A stretch of 15,664 nucleotides of DNA from Nitrospiraceae bacterium (GCA_003523945.1 DOFS01000267.1:1-15664); one strand, 5' to 3'; positions 1 through 8,092 are shown, counted from the stretch's first letter. The notes: generated by a model from the sequence alone, not told the origin. Translations and numbers: made by a program.

Positions 1-49
1 GCCAAAAACAGATTTCCTCGACGAGAACCGGCAGATGAACATCATTCAT
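1..49 (-). CDS. rsmH: Probable start of rsmH (16S rRNA m4C1402 methyltransferase), partial
   Basis: Only 16 codons are inside the window. Read on the minus strand from the ATG at 49, they give MNDVHLPVLVEEICFW. The HxPVLxEE pattern is how RsmH (MraW) proteins usually begin, just before their SAM-binding motif. RsmH methylates N4 of C1402 in 16S rRNA and is normally the first or second gene of the dcw division/cell-wall cluster. An in-frame stop lies directly before the ATG, so no longer start is possible. There is no clear Shine-Dalgarno sequence. The strong promoter and TGGGN repeats just upstream fit a dcw cluster start. The call rests on a very short peptide plus context; the rest lies left of the window. 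Confidence 0.5.
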   Translation of the reverse strand, partial: MNDVHLPVLVEEICFW

Positions 50-88
50 TCACATTTTGTTTCATTTTTAAAAAATAGGCGGAAATCA

Positions 89-111
89 TCCCACTTTCTC
101 CCACTTCCCCA
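89..111 (-). promoter_or_regulatory. MraZ-box-like TGGGN direct repeats
   Basis: Three TGGGN units occur on the minus strand at 111-107, 103-99 and 93-89. The last two are separated by exactly 5 nt, as in described MraZ operators (TGGGN repeats with 5-nt spacers). They overlap the -10 element and the predicted transcription start, where a bound repressor would block RNA polymerase. MraZ is the known autoregulator of dcw clusters. That this site binds MraZ is an inference. Confidence 0.5.
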
Positions 112-138
112 GTATACATTCAGGAACTATGTTGTCAA
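105..138 (-). promoter_or_regulatory. Sigma70-type promoter for the left-edge rsmH/dcw transcript
   Basis: On the minus strand a perfect -35 TTGACA (138-133) is separated by 16 bp from TATACT (116-111), a five-of-six match to the -10 consensus. Transcription would start near position 104 and run left into the presumed rsmH, leaving a leader of about 55 nt. Confidence 0.6.
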
Positions 139-239
139 GCATTCAAAAAGAATGTCAAAAGATGAAAGCTAGGAATCCGGAAAGCCAGTAACCAGCACAA
201 AAAAACCAGGAAACATCATGGCCATGGCCAATGGCTCTT

Positions 240-1541
240 TCAAGGATACAATGTATAGAGCATCCTGGGGAATGGAATCGTTTCTCGAACATGGTCCAAC
301 CCACAAATCCAGGCAACCACCCGCTCAATCCCCATTCCAAAACCAGCATGAGGAACCGTCCCATATCTCCTCAGATCCACATACCACTTAAAGGCCTCTT
401 CAGGAAGATCGTGAGCTTGAATTTGCGCGAGCAATTCATCCAAATTATGGATTCGTTGGCCCCCTCCAATGATTTCCCCATAGCCCTCAGGTGCTAACAT
501 ATCCATACACAACGCCAAGTCCGGCCGCTCTGGATCTTTAGCCATATAAAATGCTTTGGCGGCAGCCGGATACCGGTGCACAATTACCGGACGGTCAAAC
601 TCCTGCGCCAAAGTCGTTTCGTCATCAGCTCCGAAATCGTCACCGAATTCAATGGCGATCCCCTTTTGTTGAAGACGCGTCAGAGCTTCCTCATAGGTAA
701 TCCGGGGAAACGGGCTGGCCATGGCTTCTAGTTTAGGAATATCCCGCTCTAAGATTTCCAGTTCAGTTCGGCGGGTCTCTACAACCCGCTGAATAACCGT
801 CGAGACCAATTCCTCTGCCAGTTGGATCGCATCTGGTAGCTCCGCAAACGCCATTTCCGGCTCAACCATCCAAAACTCCATCAGGTGTCGTCGCGTCTTG
901 GATTTTTCAGCCCGAAAAGTTGGGCCAAAACAGTATATTTTCCCAAAAGCCGCCGCAGCCGCTTCTCCATATAATTGACCGCTTTGCGCCAAATAGGCTA
1001 CCTGGTCAAAATACTGCGTTTGGAATAAGGTCGTGGTGCCCTCGCAGGCGTTGGGAGTAAATATCGGCGTATCGATTAAGGTAAAGCCTAGATCATCAAA
1101 AAAGTTCCGACAGGTCCGAATAATTTCATGGCGAACTCGTAAAATGGCGTGCTGACGTCGCGACCGCAACCAGAGATGCCTGTATTCCATTAAGAATCCA
1201 ACCCCATGGTCTTTCGGTTGAATGGGAAAGGGTTCCGCAACATGAATGACCTCAATTGTGGATACATCAAGCTCAAATCCGCCCGGCGCTCGAGCATCCT
1301 TTCGAGGTTTTCCACGCAGAACCACAGAAGACTCCTGGGTCAACTGACTACACAAGGAAAATTGGTCGTCACCCACCTCTCCCTTGCTTAGAATAGCCTG
1401 GAGATCTCCTGTGCCATCACGCACCGTCAAAAAGGTTAACTTTCCACTTGAGCGTCGATTGCGAACCCACCCTTTGATGATAATGACCTGGCCCTCAAAC
1501 TGCGCAATTTGTTCAATCGAAACGACCGACTGTTCCGGCAT
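240..1541 (-). CDS. asnS: Asparaginyl-tRNA synthetase
   Basis: This is a class IIb aminoacyl-tRNA synthetase that charges tRNA-Asn with asparagine in the cytoplasm. The N-terminal 100 or so residues form the OB-fold anticodon-binding domain ([14 protein letters not shown] region), followed by the catalytic core. Motif 2 reads [21 protein letters not shown] and motif 3 contains [12 protein letters not shown] near the C terminus. [14 protein letters not shown] and HAGFG favour AsnRS over AspRS. The chosen ATG at 1541 has AGGGAG about 8 nt upstream; an in-frame start 8 codons earlier lacks that spacing. The product is 433 aa, normal for the family. A direct synthetase suggests Asn-tRNA need not come only from GatCAB transamidation, though the rest of the genome would have to show that. 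It is divergent from the rhodanese gene, and no convincing terminator follows it. Confidence 0.9.
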   Translation of the reverse strand: MPEQSVVSIEQIAQFEGQVIIIKGWVRNRRSSGKLTFLTVRDGTGDLQAILSKGEVGDDQFSLCSQLTQESSVVLRGKPRKDARAPGGFELDVSTIEVIHVAEPFPIQPKDHGVGFLMEYRHLWLRSRRQHAILRVRHEIIRTCRNFFDDLGFTLIDTPIFTPNACEGTTTLFQTQYFDQVAYLAQSGQLYGEAAAAAFGKIYCFGPTFRAEKSKTRRHLMEFWMVEPEMAFAELPDAIQLAEELVSTVIQRVVETRRTELEILERDIPKLEAMASPFPRITYEEALTRLQQKGIAIEFGDDFGADDETTLAQEFDRPVIVHRYPAAAKAFYMAKDPERPDLALCMDMLAPEGYGEIIGGGQRIHNLDELLAQIQAHDLPEEAFKWYVDLRRYGTVPHAGFGMGIERVVAWICGLDHVRETIPFPRMLYTLYP

Positions 1542-1575
1542 GATACTGCTCCCTCTCTCTCGCACGAAGAATGAA

Positions 1576-1605
1576 TTGACACCTTGAAAATTCAGCCGCT
1601 ATGAT
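1576..1605 (+). promoter_or_regulatory. Promoter of the rhodanese gene
   Basis: TTGACA (1576-1581) and TATGAT (1600-1605) are separated by 18 bp on the plus strand. A start near 1612 would give a leader of about 40 nt before the strong ribosome binding site of the rhodanese gene. Confidence 0.55.
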
Positions 1606-1609
1606 AATT

Positions 1610-1625
1610 TGTCTACAAATAGACA
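1610..1625. promoter_or_regulatory. Inverted repeat TGTCTA-N4-TAGACA, possible operator
   Basis: A perfect 6-bp inverted repeat with a CAAA spacer sits at the predicted transcription start of the rhodanese gene, inside the 110-bp divergent region shared with asnS. The size and symmetry fit a dimeric repressor site, but it could also be a small RNA hairpin. No regulator can be named. Confidence 0.35.
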
Positions 1626-1651
1626 CTTAGAAACGTAAGGAGGCTTTCGAA

Positions 1652-1972
1652 ATGAGTTACACCATCACCGTTAGCGAATTAAAATCACGCATAGATAAGG
1701 GCGATAAGATTTTCTTGTTGGATGTCCGAGAACCTCATGAATACTCCCTGGCGAAAATAGATGGATCAGTCCTGATTCCCTTGGGCCAGGTCCCTCATTC
1801 TCTGAAACAGTTGGACCAGAATGCTGAGATTGTTGCGTATTGCCACAAAGGAATGCGGAGCGCCGATGCCGTGGGGTTTCTTTTGCAGCAAGGATTCTCG
1901 AATGTCAAAAATCTGATTGGAGGAATCGACGCCTGGTCTCTTGAGATCGATCAATCCGTTCCCAGGTATTAA
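1652..1972 (+). CDS. Single-domain rhodanese-like sulfurtransferase
   Basis: A 106-residue protein consisting of one rhodanese domain and no signal peptide, so cytoplasmic. The family moves sulfane sulfur through a persulfide on an active-site cysteine. Here that is Cys64 in the loop CHKGMRS (64-70), a complete six-residue loop of the type seen in GlpE- and MoeZ-like rhodaneses. The early DVREPHE motif (24-30) is also standard. AAGGAGG lies about 8 nt before the ATG, a very strong ribosome binding site. It is the only convincing plus-strand gene here and is monocistronic between asnS and the convergent epimerase. Its physiological acceptor (thiol detoxification, tRNA thiolation or cofactor sulfur) cannot be told from the sequence. 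Confidence 0.85.
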   Translation: MSYTITVSELKSRIDKGDKIFLLDVREPHEYSLAKIDGSVLIPLGQVPHSLKQLDQNAEIVAYCHKGMRSADAVGFLLQQGFSNVKNLIGGIDAWSLEIDQSVPRY

Positions 1973-2026
1973 TAATCCCTGGGTTTTCAGGAACAATCAA
2001 TCTCATGACGACGCCCATCCGAGAAG

Positions 2027-2956
2027 TTATTTTCCGTCTCCCCGGAAAAAATCCACGGTTCGGGTCAGTCCTTCCTGCAGAGAGACCTGTGGATCCCAGC
2101 CAAACACCTCTCGAAGTTTTGTCACATCCAACACACTTCGAAATTGCTCACCGATCTTTGCCGCTCCATATAAATCTTTGCATTGACTCTTCGTTAAGTC
2201 CTTAATAATGCCATAACATTCATTGACAGTGGTCTCCTGGCCAGTTCCCACATTGTAAATTCCCTGAACATCTTCTCCCAAAGTCACCAAAATGGCTTCC
2301 ACCACATCTTCCACATAGACAAAATCTCTTGTCTGCTTTCCGGTTCCATTGACAATCGGTTGGCCTCCATTCAGCATCAGTTTTGAGAAAATGGCCACGA
2401 CGCCCGCCTCTCCCTCAGAATCTTGCCTGGGCCCATAGACATTCGAAAAACGAAGAGCTACATACCGGAGGCCCGTAGCAGTCGCATAATAGGCTAGATA
2501 TTTTTCCCCAGCCAGCTTACTTATTCCATAAGGGGAAAGAGGGTCTGTCCTGTGTGATTCTGGGGCCGGGAATATTTCCTGTTCCCCATAGACCGCGCCA
2601 CCCGACGACGCAAACGTCACCTTTCGCACGCCATGCTTCACCGCGTGCTCTAAAACATTGATGGTCCCTAAAATATTGACTTGCGCATCAAACCCCGGAT
2701 CTTCTGTTGAATGGCGAACATTCATTTGCGCCGCCAGATGCACCACAATAAGGGGACGCTCATTTCGGAACACCCGCTCCATTCGTTTACTCTGGATATC
2801 CATTTTGTAAAACTGGGCTTTTTTATTAATATTTTTTCGTTTTCCTGTTGAAAGATTATCAACAACGATGACCTCATTACCTTCTTGAATCAACCGGTCA
2901 ACCAGATGCGACCCAATAAACCCAGCTCCCCCCGTCACCAGAAATTTTGTAGACAT
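2027..2956 (-). CDS. NAD-dependent nucleotide-sugar epimerase/dehydratase (GalE-like SDR)
   Basis: A 309-residue extended short-chain dehydrogenase/reductase. The Rossmann NAD-binding motif TGGAGFIGSH is at 8-17, Asp33 (VVDNLS) probably binds the adenosine ribose, and the catalytic set is Ser118 (in SSGG), Tyr143 and Lys147 (YGISK). The substrate-side sequences RFSNVYGPRQ and TRDFVYVEDV are typical of UDP-glucose 4-epimerases and related UDP-sugar enzymes. The exact sugar cannot be assigned. Such enzymes supply precursors for lipopolysaccharide or exopolysaccharide. Its ATG lies 24 nt after the tlyA stop with AAAGGAG upstream, so it is probably the last gene of the rny-to-tlyA transcript. It converges on the rhodanese gene. 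I see no strong terminator in the 54-bp gap. Confidence 0.85.
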   Translation of the reverse strand: MSTKFLVTGGAGFIGSHLVDRLIQEGNEVIVVDNLSTGKRKNINKKAQFYKMDIQSKRMERVFRNERPLIVVHLAAQMNVRHSTEDPGFDAQVNILGTINVLEHAVKHGVRKVTFASSGGAVYGEQEIFPAPESHRTDPLSPYGISKLAGEKYLAYYATATGLRYVALRFSNVYGPRQDSEGEAGVVAIFSKLMLNGGQPIVNGTGKQTRDFVYVEDVVEAILVTLGEDVQGIYNVGTGQETTVNECYGIIKDLTKSQCKDLYGAAKIGEQFRSVLDVTKLREVFGWDPQVSLQEGLTRTVDFFRGDGK

Positions 2957-2980
2957 GTCCGACTTTCTCCTTTTACATGA

Positions 2981-3805
2981 TTAGGTTAAGGGGCTACCGG
3001 GAGCAATCGGCTTGCTTCCTTCAGTACACTGCTTTCCGTTTTTTTTCATTCCGACTAACATCTCTTTGTTTCCTTTTTTCCCCAACACAGTGGAATCCAT
3101 GACCCCGATGACCTCAAGCTGAAGGCTACGGGCATAGTCCACAAAGCGGTCCCTGACTTGGTCACGCAGTCGTTCGTCACGGACAATGCCCCCTTTTCCG
3201 ACCTGTCCTTTCCCAACTTCAAACTGGGGCTTGACCAATGCGACAAGGTACGCCTGCTCGCTCATGACTGGTAAAATTACCGGCAATACCAATCGAAGTG
3301 AGATAAAAGAGACATCAATGACGGCCAGATCAACCGGCTCAGGAATATCGTGTGGACACAGATTGCGAATATTGAACCGATCCATCACCACAACACGAGG
3401 ATCCGATCTCAGCCTCCAATCCAACTGCCCATATCCTACGTCAATGGCATAGACCCGACTGGCGCCACGTTGCAACACACAATCGGTGAACCCCCCCGTG
3501 GAGGCACCCACATCCATAACCACACAGCCTGAACAGGAAACTAGAAACGCATCCAAGGCTGGCGCCAACTTTTCACCTGCTCGGCTGGCATAAGCCCATT
3601 CCGGCTTCGTCACTTCCAGCGAAACGGTTGTCGCGACCAGTTTTCCCGGCTTATCAATTAGGATCCCATCGACTTTCACTCGCCCGGCAAGAATAAGGCG
3701 ACTGGCTTGCTCCCTGCTTGAAACCAGCGCATGAGTCAGGACAAGGGAGTCCAGTCGTTCTTTTGAGGGTTTTCGGGAGGGGACTGATGGCTGAACAGCC
3801 TTCAT
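2981..3805 (-). CDS. tlyA: TlyA-family rRNA 2'-O-methyltransferase (S4 plus FtsJ-like domain)
   Basis: Residue numbers count from the longer TTG start at 3838. An S4 RNA-binding domain covers roughly 27-85 (RLDSLVLTHALVSSREQA, AGRVKVDG). A Rossmann methyltransferase domain follows with SAM motif DVGASTGGFT (109-118). The K-D-K-E tetrad of 2'-O-methyltransferases is present: Lys90, Asp175, Lys203 and Glu207. TlyA proteins methylate 2'-O of cytidines in 16S and 23S rRNA; some have been described as haemolysins, so automatic names may mislead. I prefer the ATG at 3805 (274 aa, close to family length), but its ribosome binding site is weak and the TTG at 3838 remains possible. It lies between xseB and the epimerase on the same strand; xseB-tlyA neighbourhood is common in bacteria. 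Confidence 0.87.
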   Translation of the reverse strand: MKAVQPSVPSRKPSKERLDSLVLTHALVSSREQASRLILAGRVKVDGILIDKPGKLVATTVSLEVTKPEWAYASRAGEKLAPALDAFLVSCSGCVVMDVGASTGGFTDCVLQRGASRVYAIDVGYGQLDWRLRSDPRVVVMDRFNIRNLCPHDIPEPVDLAVIDVSFISLRLVLPVILPVMSEQAYLVALVKPQFEVGKGQVGKGGIVRDERLRDQVRDRFVDYARSLQLEVIGVMDSTVLGKKGNKEMLVGMKKNGKQCTEGSKPIAPGSPLT

Positions 3806-3882
3806 ATCTTCATGACTACGAAGAAGCAGACAATACAAATCCTGCCGGTTGACAGAGAGAGCAGCGAAGGAAGATCGGAGTT

Positions 3883-4128
3883 CTAGGATTCTGGTGGATT
3901 GGTATCCTCCACCGAAAAAGCCTGTATACGTTTCCGTCCATCCTTGTCTTGCACAAGGATTTCCACCTTGCGTTCTGCATCATCCAGCATTTTTAGACAG
4001 GTTTTTGAGAGTTTGACCCCTTCCTCAAAGATCCTCAAGGATTCATCTAAGGAAAGCTCCCCACGCTCCAATTCAGACACAATAGTTTCTAAGCGGGACA
4101 ACGCTTTTTCAAATTTCAGTACAGCCAT
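3883..4128 (-). CDS. xseB: Exodeoxyribonuclease VII small subunit
   Basis: An 81-residue helical protein with the XseB signature: KFEKALSRLETIVSELERGELSLDESLRIFEEGVKL (split here only for description) in the first half, followed by a charged helix (LDDAERKVEIL). XseB binds XseA to form exonuclease VII, which degrades single-stranded DNA in both directions in the cytoplasm. The ATG at 4128 is preferred because family members start just before this block. An upstream TTG (4164) would add 12 unusual residues. Neither start has a good Shine-Dalgarno sequence; instead a perfect 6-bp hairpin lies 9 nt before the ATG. It follows xseA after a 113-nt gap, wider than usual for this pair. Confidence 0.88.
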   Translation of the reverse strand: MAVLKFEKALSRLETIVSELERGELSLDESLRIFEEGVKLSKTCLKMLDDAERKVEILVQDKDGRKRIQAFSVEDTNPPES

Positions 4129-4137
4129 GAATTTAAT

Positions 4138-4159
4138 CCGAATAAGATTAGTGATTCGG
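4138..4159 (-). promoter_or_regulatory. Hairpin in the xseB leader at the ribosome-binding position
   Basis: On the minus strand CCGAAT (4159-4154) and ATTCGG (4143-4138) form a perfect 6-bp stem with a 10-nt loop, ending 9 nt before the xseB ATG. A second hairpin, GGAGC-AGG-GCTCC, lies at 4187-4175. Together they make a structured leader that may limit xseB translation or stabilise the mRNA. This role is inferred. Confidence 0.35.
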
Positions 4160-4202
4160 TTCAATTGGGATGAAGGAGCCCTGCTCCATCAATCTCACAT
4201 GC

Positions 4203-4230
4203 ATTATAGCCATGCCGGAGCATGAAGCAA
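4203..4230 (-). promoter_or_regulatory. Possible internal promoter for xseB-tlyA-epimerase
   Basis: A perfect -10 TATAAT (4208-4203) follows a partial -35 TTGCTT (4230-4225) after 16 bp, within the unusually wide xseA-xseB gap. The -35 matches mainly at TTG, so strength is uncertain. If used, the leader before xseB would be about 70 nt and contain two hairpins. Confidence 0.35.
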
Positions 4231-4241
4231 AAGGAAATTTC

Positions 4242-5585
4242 TTACGATGAAGAATCGGTCCGCTGAACAAGGCAAATCAATTCGCCTTCATGAAGTCTGG
4301 CGCGTACGGACTCTCCCACAGCAACTTCAGTTGCTTGCTTCACCACTTTTCCACTTCGCAAGGTATGAACAATGCTATATCCTCGTGCTAAGACCGCGAG
4401 GGGACTTAACTGGTTCAGTTGAGACATCCATAACTCTGTTTGATGGCGTTTTGCAAGGATACACGCCGACATCCCTCGAACAAGCCGAATGCCTCGTTCG
4501 ACCAAAGCCAGTTCCTGCCGATGAATATCAATCAGGGGATTCTTCTCCCAAATCGCTGATTGGTGACTCAGCAACTGCACCTGGAGATTCCGGCACCACT
4601 GTTTCATTTTGACATAGAGTTGGCGCTCTAACTCATCCACCTGTTGCACGAATTGCCCCAGTACGAGTCTAGGTTCAGGCAATCGTGCGATCATGTCCTG
4701 GACTTGCCCCTTCCACGCTACGCTCAGACTCCGAATAGACCGTTCCAATCGTACTCGATGATTCTCCAGATGCTGCCTGACCGTCGAGCAATCAGGAACC
4801 ACCACCTCTGCTGCGGCAGAAGGAGTGGGAGCCCGATAATCAGCGGCTAAGTCCGCTAGGGTCACATCGGTTTCATGGCCAACAGCAGACACCACCGGTA
4901 TCCTGGAAGAGGCGATAGCTCTCACCACAATTTCTTCGTTAAATGCCCAGAGATCTTCTAATGATCCTCCACCTCGCCCGACAATTAACACATCCAATTC
5001 GTCCAATTCGTTGAGCGTCCCAATAGCCTTAGCGATTTGCCCGGCAGCCTCATTCCCCTGCACAGGAACCGGAGCAATCAGAACCTGCGCAAGAGGCCAA
5101 CGTCGATGGATGATGGTCAGCAGATCATGGATTGCCGCACCGAAAGGTGACGTCACCAGGCCAATCCGCTGAGGGTACAAAGGGAGTATGGTTTTTCTAG
5201 AAGCTTCAAATAGGCCTTCAGATTCCAATTGCGCCTTTAATTGAATAAAGGCTAATTGCAACGCCCCAATGCCCTTGGGCTCTATTGCTTCTAGGAGTAA
5301 TTGATAGTCCCCTCGTGGTTCATAAACTGAGAGACGACCGAATACGAAGACCTCCAAACCATCCTGAAGCGCGAATTTCAGCCGTTCCGCTTGACTGCGA
5401 AAGAGTACAGCCCTGACCTGACTTGACTTGTCTTTCAAGGTGAAATACCGATGCCCCGAAGACGGGCATCGAAGATTAGAAATTTCCCCTTCCACCCAAA
5501 GTGGGGGGAAATTTTGTTCAAGCGTTGAACGAATCTGTCGGCTGAGAGCCGAGACGGTAAGTACTGAAGGGAAAAGCCCCGACAC
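4242..5585 (-). CDS. xseA: Exodeoxyribonuclease VII large subunit
   Basis: A 447-residue protein of normal family length. The N-terminal OB-fold (about 5-100) contains WVEGEISNLRCPSSGHRYF and binds single-stranded DNA. The catalytic region includes GLVTSPFGAAIHD, GRGGGSLEDLWAFN and AVGHETDVTLADLAAD followed by RAPTPSAAAE, all hallmarks of XseA. A long helical C-terminal part that would bind XseB follows. With XseB it forms exonuclease VII, used in mismatch repair and removal of single-stranded DNA. The start codon is GTG with GAGG about 9 nt upstream. Only 9 nt separate it from the phosphodiesterase stop codon, so the two are probably translationally linked. Confidence 0.93.
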   Translation of the reverse strand: MSGLFPSVLTVSALSRQIRSTLEQNFPPLWVEGEISNLRCPSSGHRYFTLKDKSSQVRAVLFRSQAERLKFALQDGLEVFVFGRLSVYEPRGDYQLLLEAIEPKGIGALQLAFIQLKAQLESEGLFEASRKTILPLYPQRIGLVTSPFGAAIHDLLTIIHRRWPLAQVLIAPVPVQGNEAAGQIAKAIGTLNELDELDVLIVGRGGGSLEDLWAFNEEIVVRAIASSRIPVVSAVGHETDVTLADLAADYRAPTPSAAAEVVVPDCSTVRQHLENHRVRLERSIRSLSVAWKGQVQDMIARLPEPRLVLGQFVQQVDELERQLYVKMKQWCRNLQVQLLSHQSAIWEKNPLIDIHRQELALVERGIRLVRGMSACILAKRHQTELWMSQLNQLSPLAVLARGYSIVHTLRSGKVVKQATEVAVGESVRARLHEGELICLVQRTDSSS

Positions 5586-5594
5586 GAAGATGCC

Positions 5595-6374
5595 TCACTC
5601 AAACACACGAAGACGCGTGATGTGAGCAGTTTTCCCAGTTGCGTGATTAATATTCAATACGGCCGCACTTAAGACAGAAGGCCCGGTCGCCACTTCGAAT
5701 CTTCTAGGAAGCTGAGTCAGAAACTTTTGAATGACCAAGTTTGGTTTCATCCCAATGACGGATTGAACAGGGCCTGTCATCCCGACATCGGTTAAATACC
5801 CTGTCCCCTGAGGTAAAATTTGTTCATCAGCCGTTTGGACATGTGTATGCGTTCCAAGGACCGCAGAAACCTTGCCATCTAAAAAATACCCCATGGCCAT
5901 TTTTTCTGACGTGGTTTCGGCATGCATATCCACAAGAATACAGTGAGTCTGCGCCGTTAATTGAGCCAGTTCGCGTTCAGCAACACGAAAAGGACAGTCC
6001 ACCATAGGCATAAACACTCGTCCCATGAGTTGCAAAATCCCTAAGCGCTCCCCATTGACTGTTTCCACAACACACGTACCATTTCCTGGAACTCCATCGG
6101 GATAATTCGCGGGACGGATCACCCGCCGCTCTTTTTGCAGATACTCTAAAGCTTCACGTTTATCCCAGGCATGATTACCTAATGTAATGACGGAAAGACC
6201 TAAATCGAACAAATCTTCGGCCACATCCTGTGTGATGCCAAACCCACCTGCCGCATTTTCTCCATTACCGACAACCAGATCAATCTGATGCTCCTTAATA
6301 ACCATTGAGAGGTGCTTTAAAATCACTCGACGGCCTGGCTCTCCCATGATATCTCCGATAAACAGTACGTTCAT
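5595..6374 (-). CDS. ymdB: YmdB-like metallophosphoesterase (TIGR00282 family)
   Basis: A 259-residue cytoplasmic calcineurin-like phosphoesterase. All expected metal ligands are visible: Asp8 (GDIMG), Glu39 and Asn40 (NGEN), Asn67 and His68 (GNHAWD), His151 (DMHAE), and His176 and His178 (GTHTHVQT). Bacillus subtilis YmdB hydrolyses 2',3'-cyclic AMP and affects biofilm and motility choice; enzymes of this family are commonly adjacent to rny, as here. AAGGA lies 6-8 nt before the ATG. The gene starts 20 nt after the rny stop and ends 9 nt before xseA, so it is probably in one transcript with both. The link between RNase Y products (which can carry 2',3'-cyclic ends after other cleavages) and this enzyme is plausible but not shown. 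Confidence 0.9.
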   Translation of the reverse strand: MNVLFIGDIMGEPGRRVILKHLSMVIKEHQIDLVVGNGENAAGGFGITQDVAEDLFDLGLSVITLGNHAWDKREALEYLQKERRVIRPANYPDGVPGNGTCVVETVNGERLGILQLMGRVFMPMVDCPFRVAERELAQLTAQTHCILVDMHAETTSEKMAMGYFLDGKVSAVLGTHTHVQTADEQILPQGTGYLTDVGMTGPVQSVIGMKPNLVIQKFLTQLPRRFEVATGPSVLSAAVLNINHATGKTAHITRLRVFE

Positions 6375-6394
6375 TGTTTCCTTTGCTCACAGAG

Positions 6395-7957
6395 CTATTT
6401 GGCAAATTCAATAAATCGGTTTTCACGAATAACCGTCACCTTGATCTGTCCAGGGTATGTCAATTCTTGTTCGATCTTTTTCGCCAAATCTCGAGATAAG
6501 GCAAAACTTTCACTGTCGTTTAACTCCCCCTGGCGGATAATCACCCGAATTTCACGCCCGGCCTGAATCGCATAGGCCTTATCAACGCCTGTAAACCCAG
6601 TGGCTAACGATTCCAATTTTTCCAATCGCTTCACATAGGCCTCGAGGGTTTCGCGTCTGGCGCCCGGACGGGCTGCCGAGAGGGCTTCCGCAGCCGCCAC
6701 CAATACTGATTCCGGACAGAGCGGTTCAACTTGCTCATGATGAGCAGCAATGGCATTCACAATGAGTTCCGACTCTCCATATTTCTTGGCCAATTCCGCA
6801 CCAAGCATTGCGTGCGTCCCTTCCTCTTCGTGGCTGACCACTTTTCCAATATCATGCAGTAGGGCTCCCCGCTTAGCCAATTTCACATCCAAGCCCAGCT
6901 CTGCAGCCATAATCCCACAAATATAGGAGGCCTCCCTGGCGTGATATAAATTATTTTGTCCGTAACTGGTTCGGTATTTCAGGCGACCTAATAATTTGAC
7001 AATTTCGGGGTGGAAGTCTGAAAGACCGACTTCAAAGATGACTTTTTCGGCATCATCTCGCATTAATTTGTCCAGGTCACCTTTGACTTTTTCTACGACT
7101 TCTTCAATCCGCGTCGGGTGAATACGACCATCCTGCATGAGGCGTTCCAGCGCAATTTTTGCAACCTCCCTCCGAAGGGGATCGAATCCGGACACGATCA
7201 CCGCCTCGGGGGTTTCGTCGATGATAAGATCTACCCCGGTTGCCGCCTCCAATGCTCGAATATTTCTTCCCTCGCGACCAATAATCCTTCCTTTCATGCT
7301 ATCATTCGCAAGAGGCACGACTGAAATCGTGGCTTCGTTGACGTAATCTCTCGTGATCCGCTGGATCGACCGGGTCACAATTTCTCTAGCTTCCCGTTCA
7401 GCCGTTTCTTTCGCCTCATCCAAAATTCTTTTTGTTAATAACGCCGCATCCATTCGTGCTTCACTTTCAATTTCACTCAATAACTGACGCTTAGCTTCTT
7501 CGGCTGTAATTCCTGCCACCTGCTCCAAGGCGAGACGGTGCTCTTTAATGGCTTGGTCGCACGCCGCAGCTTTATTTACCAGAGCTTCTTCCTTCTCCTT
7601 GATGGAACGCTCTTTTCGGCGCATCTCCTCATCGCGTTTTTCAAATTGGTTGATTTTTCGCTCAAGAGCCTCTTCACGCTGAATGATTTTTCTATCAGCG
7701 GCCTGAATCTCATTTCTCTTTTCCTTCTCTTTTGATTCAAGTTCAGACTTGGCTTGAAACAATAGATCCTTTGCTTCGATTTTCGCTTCTTTGACCAGAT
7801 TTTCGGCCTCTCGCTGAGCATTTTGCGTAAGCTGGTGGGCTTGCTCTTCAGCCGCAGAACGACGTTTCAAGTCTCTTTGCTGCTGATACACCTTCGATAA
7901 CGCAAATCCAACAAAAAGCCCGATCACCACTGCCAGTATGGGAATTACCATGTCCAT
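6395..7957 (-). CDS. rny: Ribonuclease Y, membrane-anchored endoribonuclease
   Basis: A 520-residue protein, the usual RNase Y length. Residues 3-20 are one membrane helix, 30-200 a long charged coiled coil, 210-270 a KH domain with the IIGREGRN loop (225-232), and 330-430 an HD domain. The HD residues are His339, His368-Asp369 (LLHDIGK), His382 and His406/407. RNase Y initiates mRNA decay by internal cleavage at the inner membrane, the role played by RNase E in enterobacteria. AGGAG lies about 8 nt before the ATG at 7957. It heads a minus-strand series with the ymdB-like gene, xseA, xseB, tlyA and the epimerase. The 6S RNA candidate lies about 160 nt upstream on the same strand. Confidence 0.95.
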   Translation of the reverse strand: MDMVIPILAVVIGLFVGFALSKVYQQQRDLKRRSAAEEQAHQLTQNAQREAENLVKEAKIEAKDLLFQAKSELESKEKEKRNEIQAADRKIIQREEALERKINQFEKRDEEMRRKERSIKEKEEALVNKAAACDQAIKEHRLALEQVAGITAEEAKRQLLSEIESEARMDAALLTKRILDEAKETAEREAREIVTRSIQRITRDYVNEATISVVPLANDSMKGRIIGREGRNIRALEAATGVDLIIDETPEAVIVSGFDPLRREVAKIALERLMQDGRIHPTRIEEVVEKVKGDLDKLMRDDAEKVIFEVGLSDFHPEIVKLLGRLKYRTSYGQNNLYHAREASYICGIMAAELGLDVKLAKRGALLHDIGKVVSHEEEGTHAMLGAELAKKYGESELIVNAIAAHHEQVEPLCPESVLVAAAEALSAARPGARRETLEAYVKRLEKLESLATGFTGVDKAYAIQAGREIRVIIRQGELNDSESFALSRDLAKKIEQELTYPGQIKVTVIRENRFIEFAK

Positions 7958-8092
7958 TGGTTAGCTCCTATTCGTTTCCTCTTGTCATCATTAAGAAAAA
8001 GATTCATTTTCCCTTCGTCAGGCGGAACGCTACCCACCAAACGAGAAGGGAAAACCAAAATTAAGGAAGGAAAACGAAAACTGGAGAAAGGC

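Noticed and set aside
140..154. CATTC-AAAAA-GAATG hairpin between asnS and the left promoter
   Set aside because: Only 5 bp, AT-rich, and not followed by a T-run on either strand.
219..230. Perfect 12-bp palindrome TGGCCATGGCCA just after asnS, with a T-run further on
   Set aside because: The T-run starts 14 nt after the palindrome on the minus strand and the stem would have a 4-nt loop and only 4 bp, so it does not make a credible terminator.
1206..1587. Plus-strand open frames of 60-70 codons opposite asnS
   Set aside because: They lie fully antisense to a clear synthetase gene and show no domain, ribosome binding site or sensible composition.
1973..2026. Possible bidirectional terminator between rhodanese and epimerase genes (CCTG/CAGG)
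   Set aside because: Only 4 bp of stem and no T-run on either strand.
4247..4612. 121-codon plus-strand open frame opposite xseA
   Set aside because: Antisense shadow of xseA; the xseA reading has all family motifs and this frame has none.
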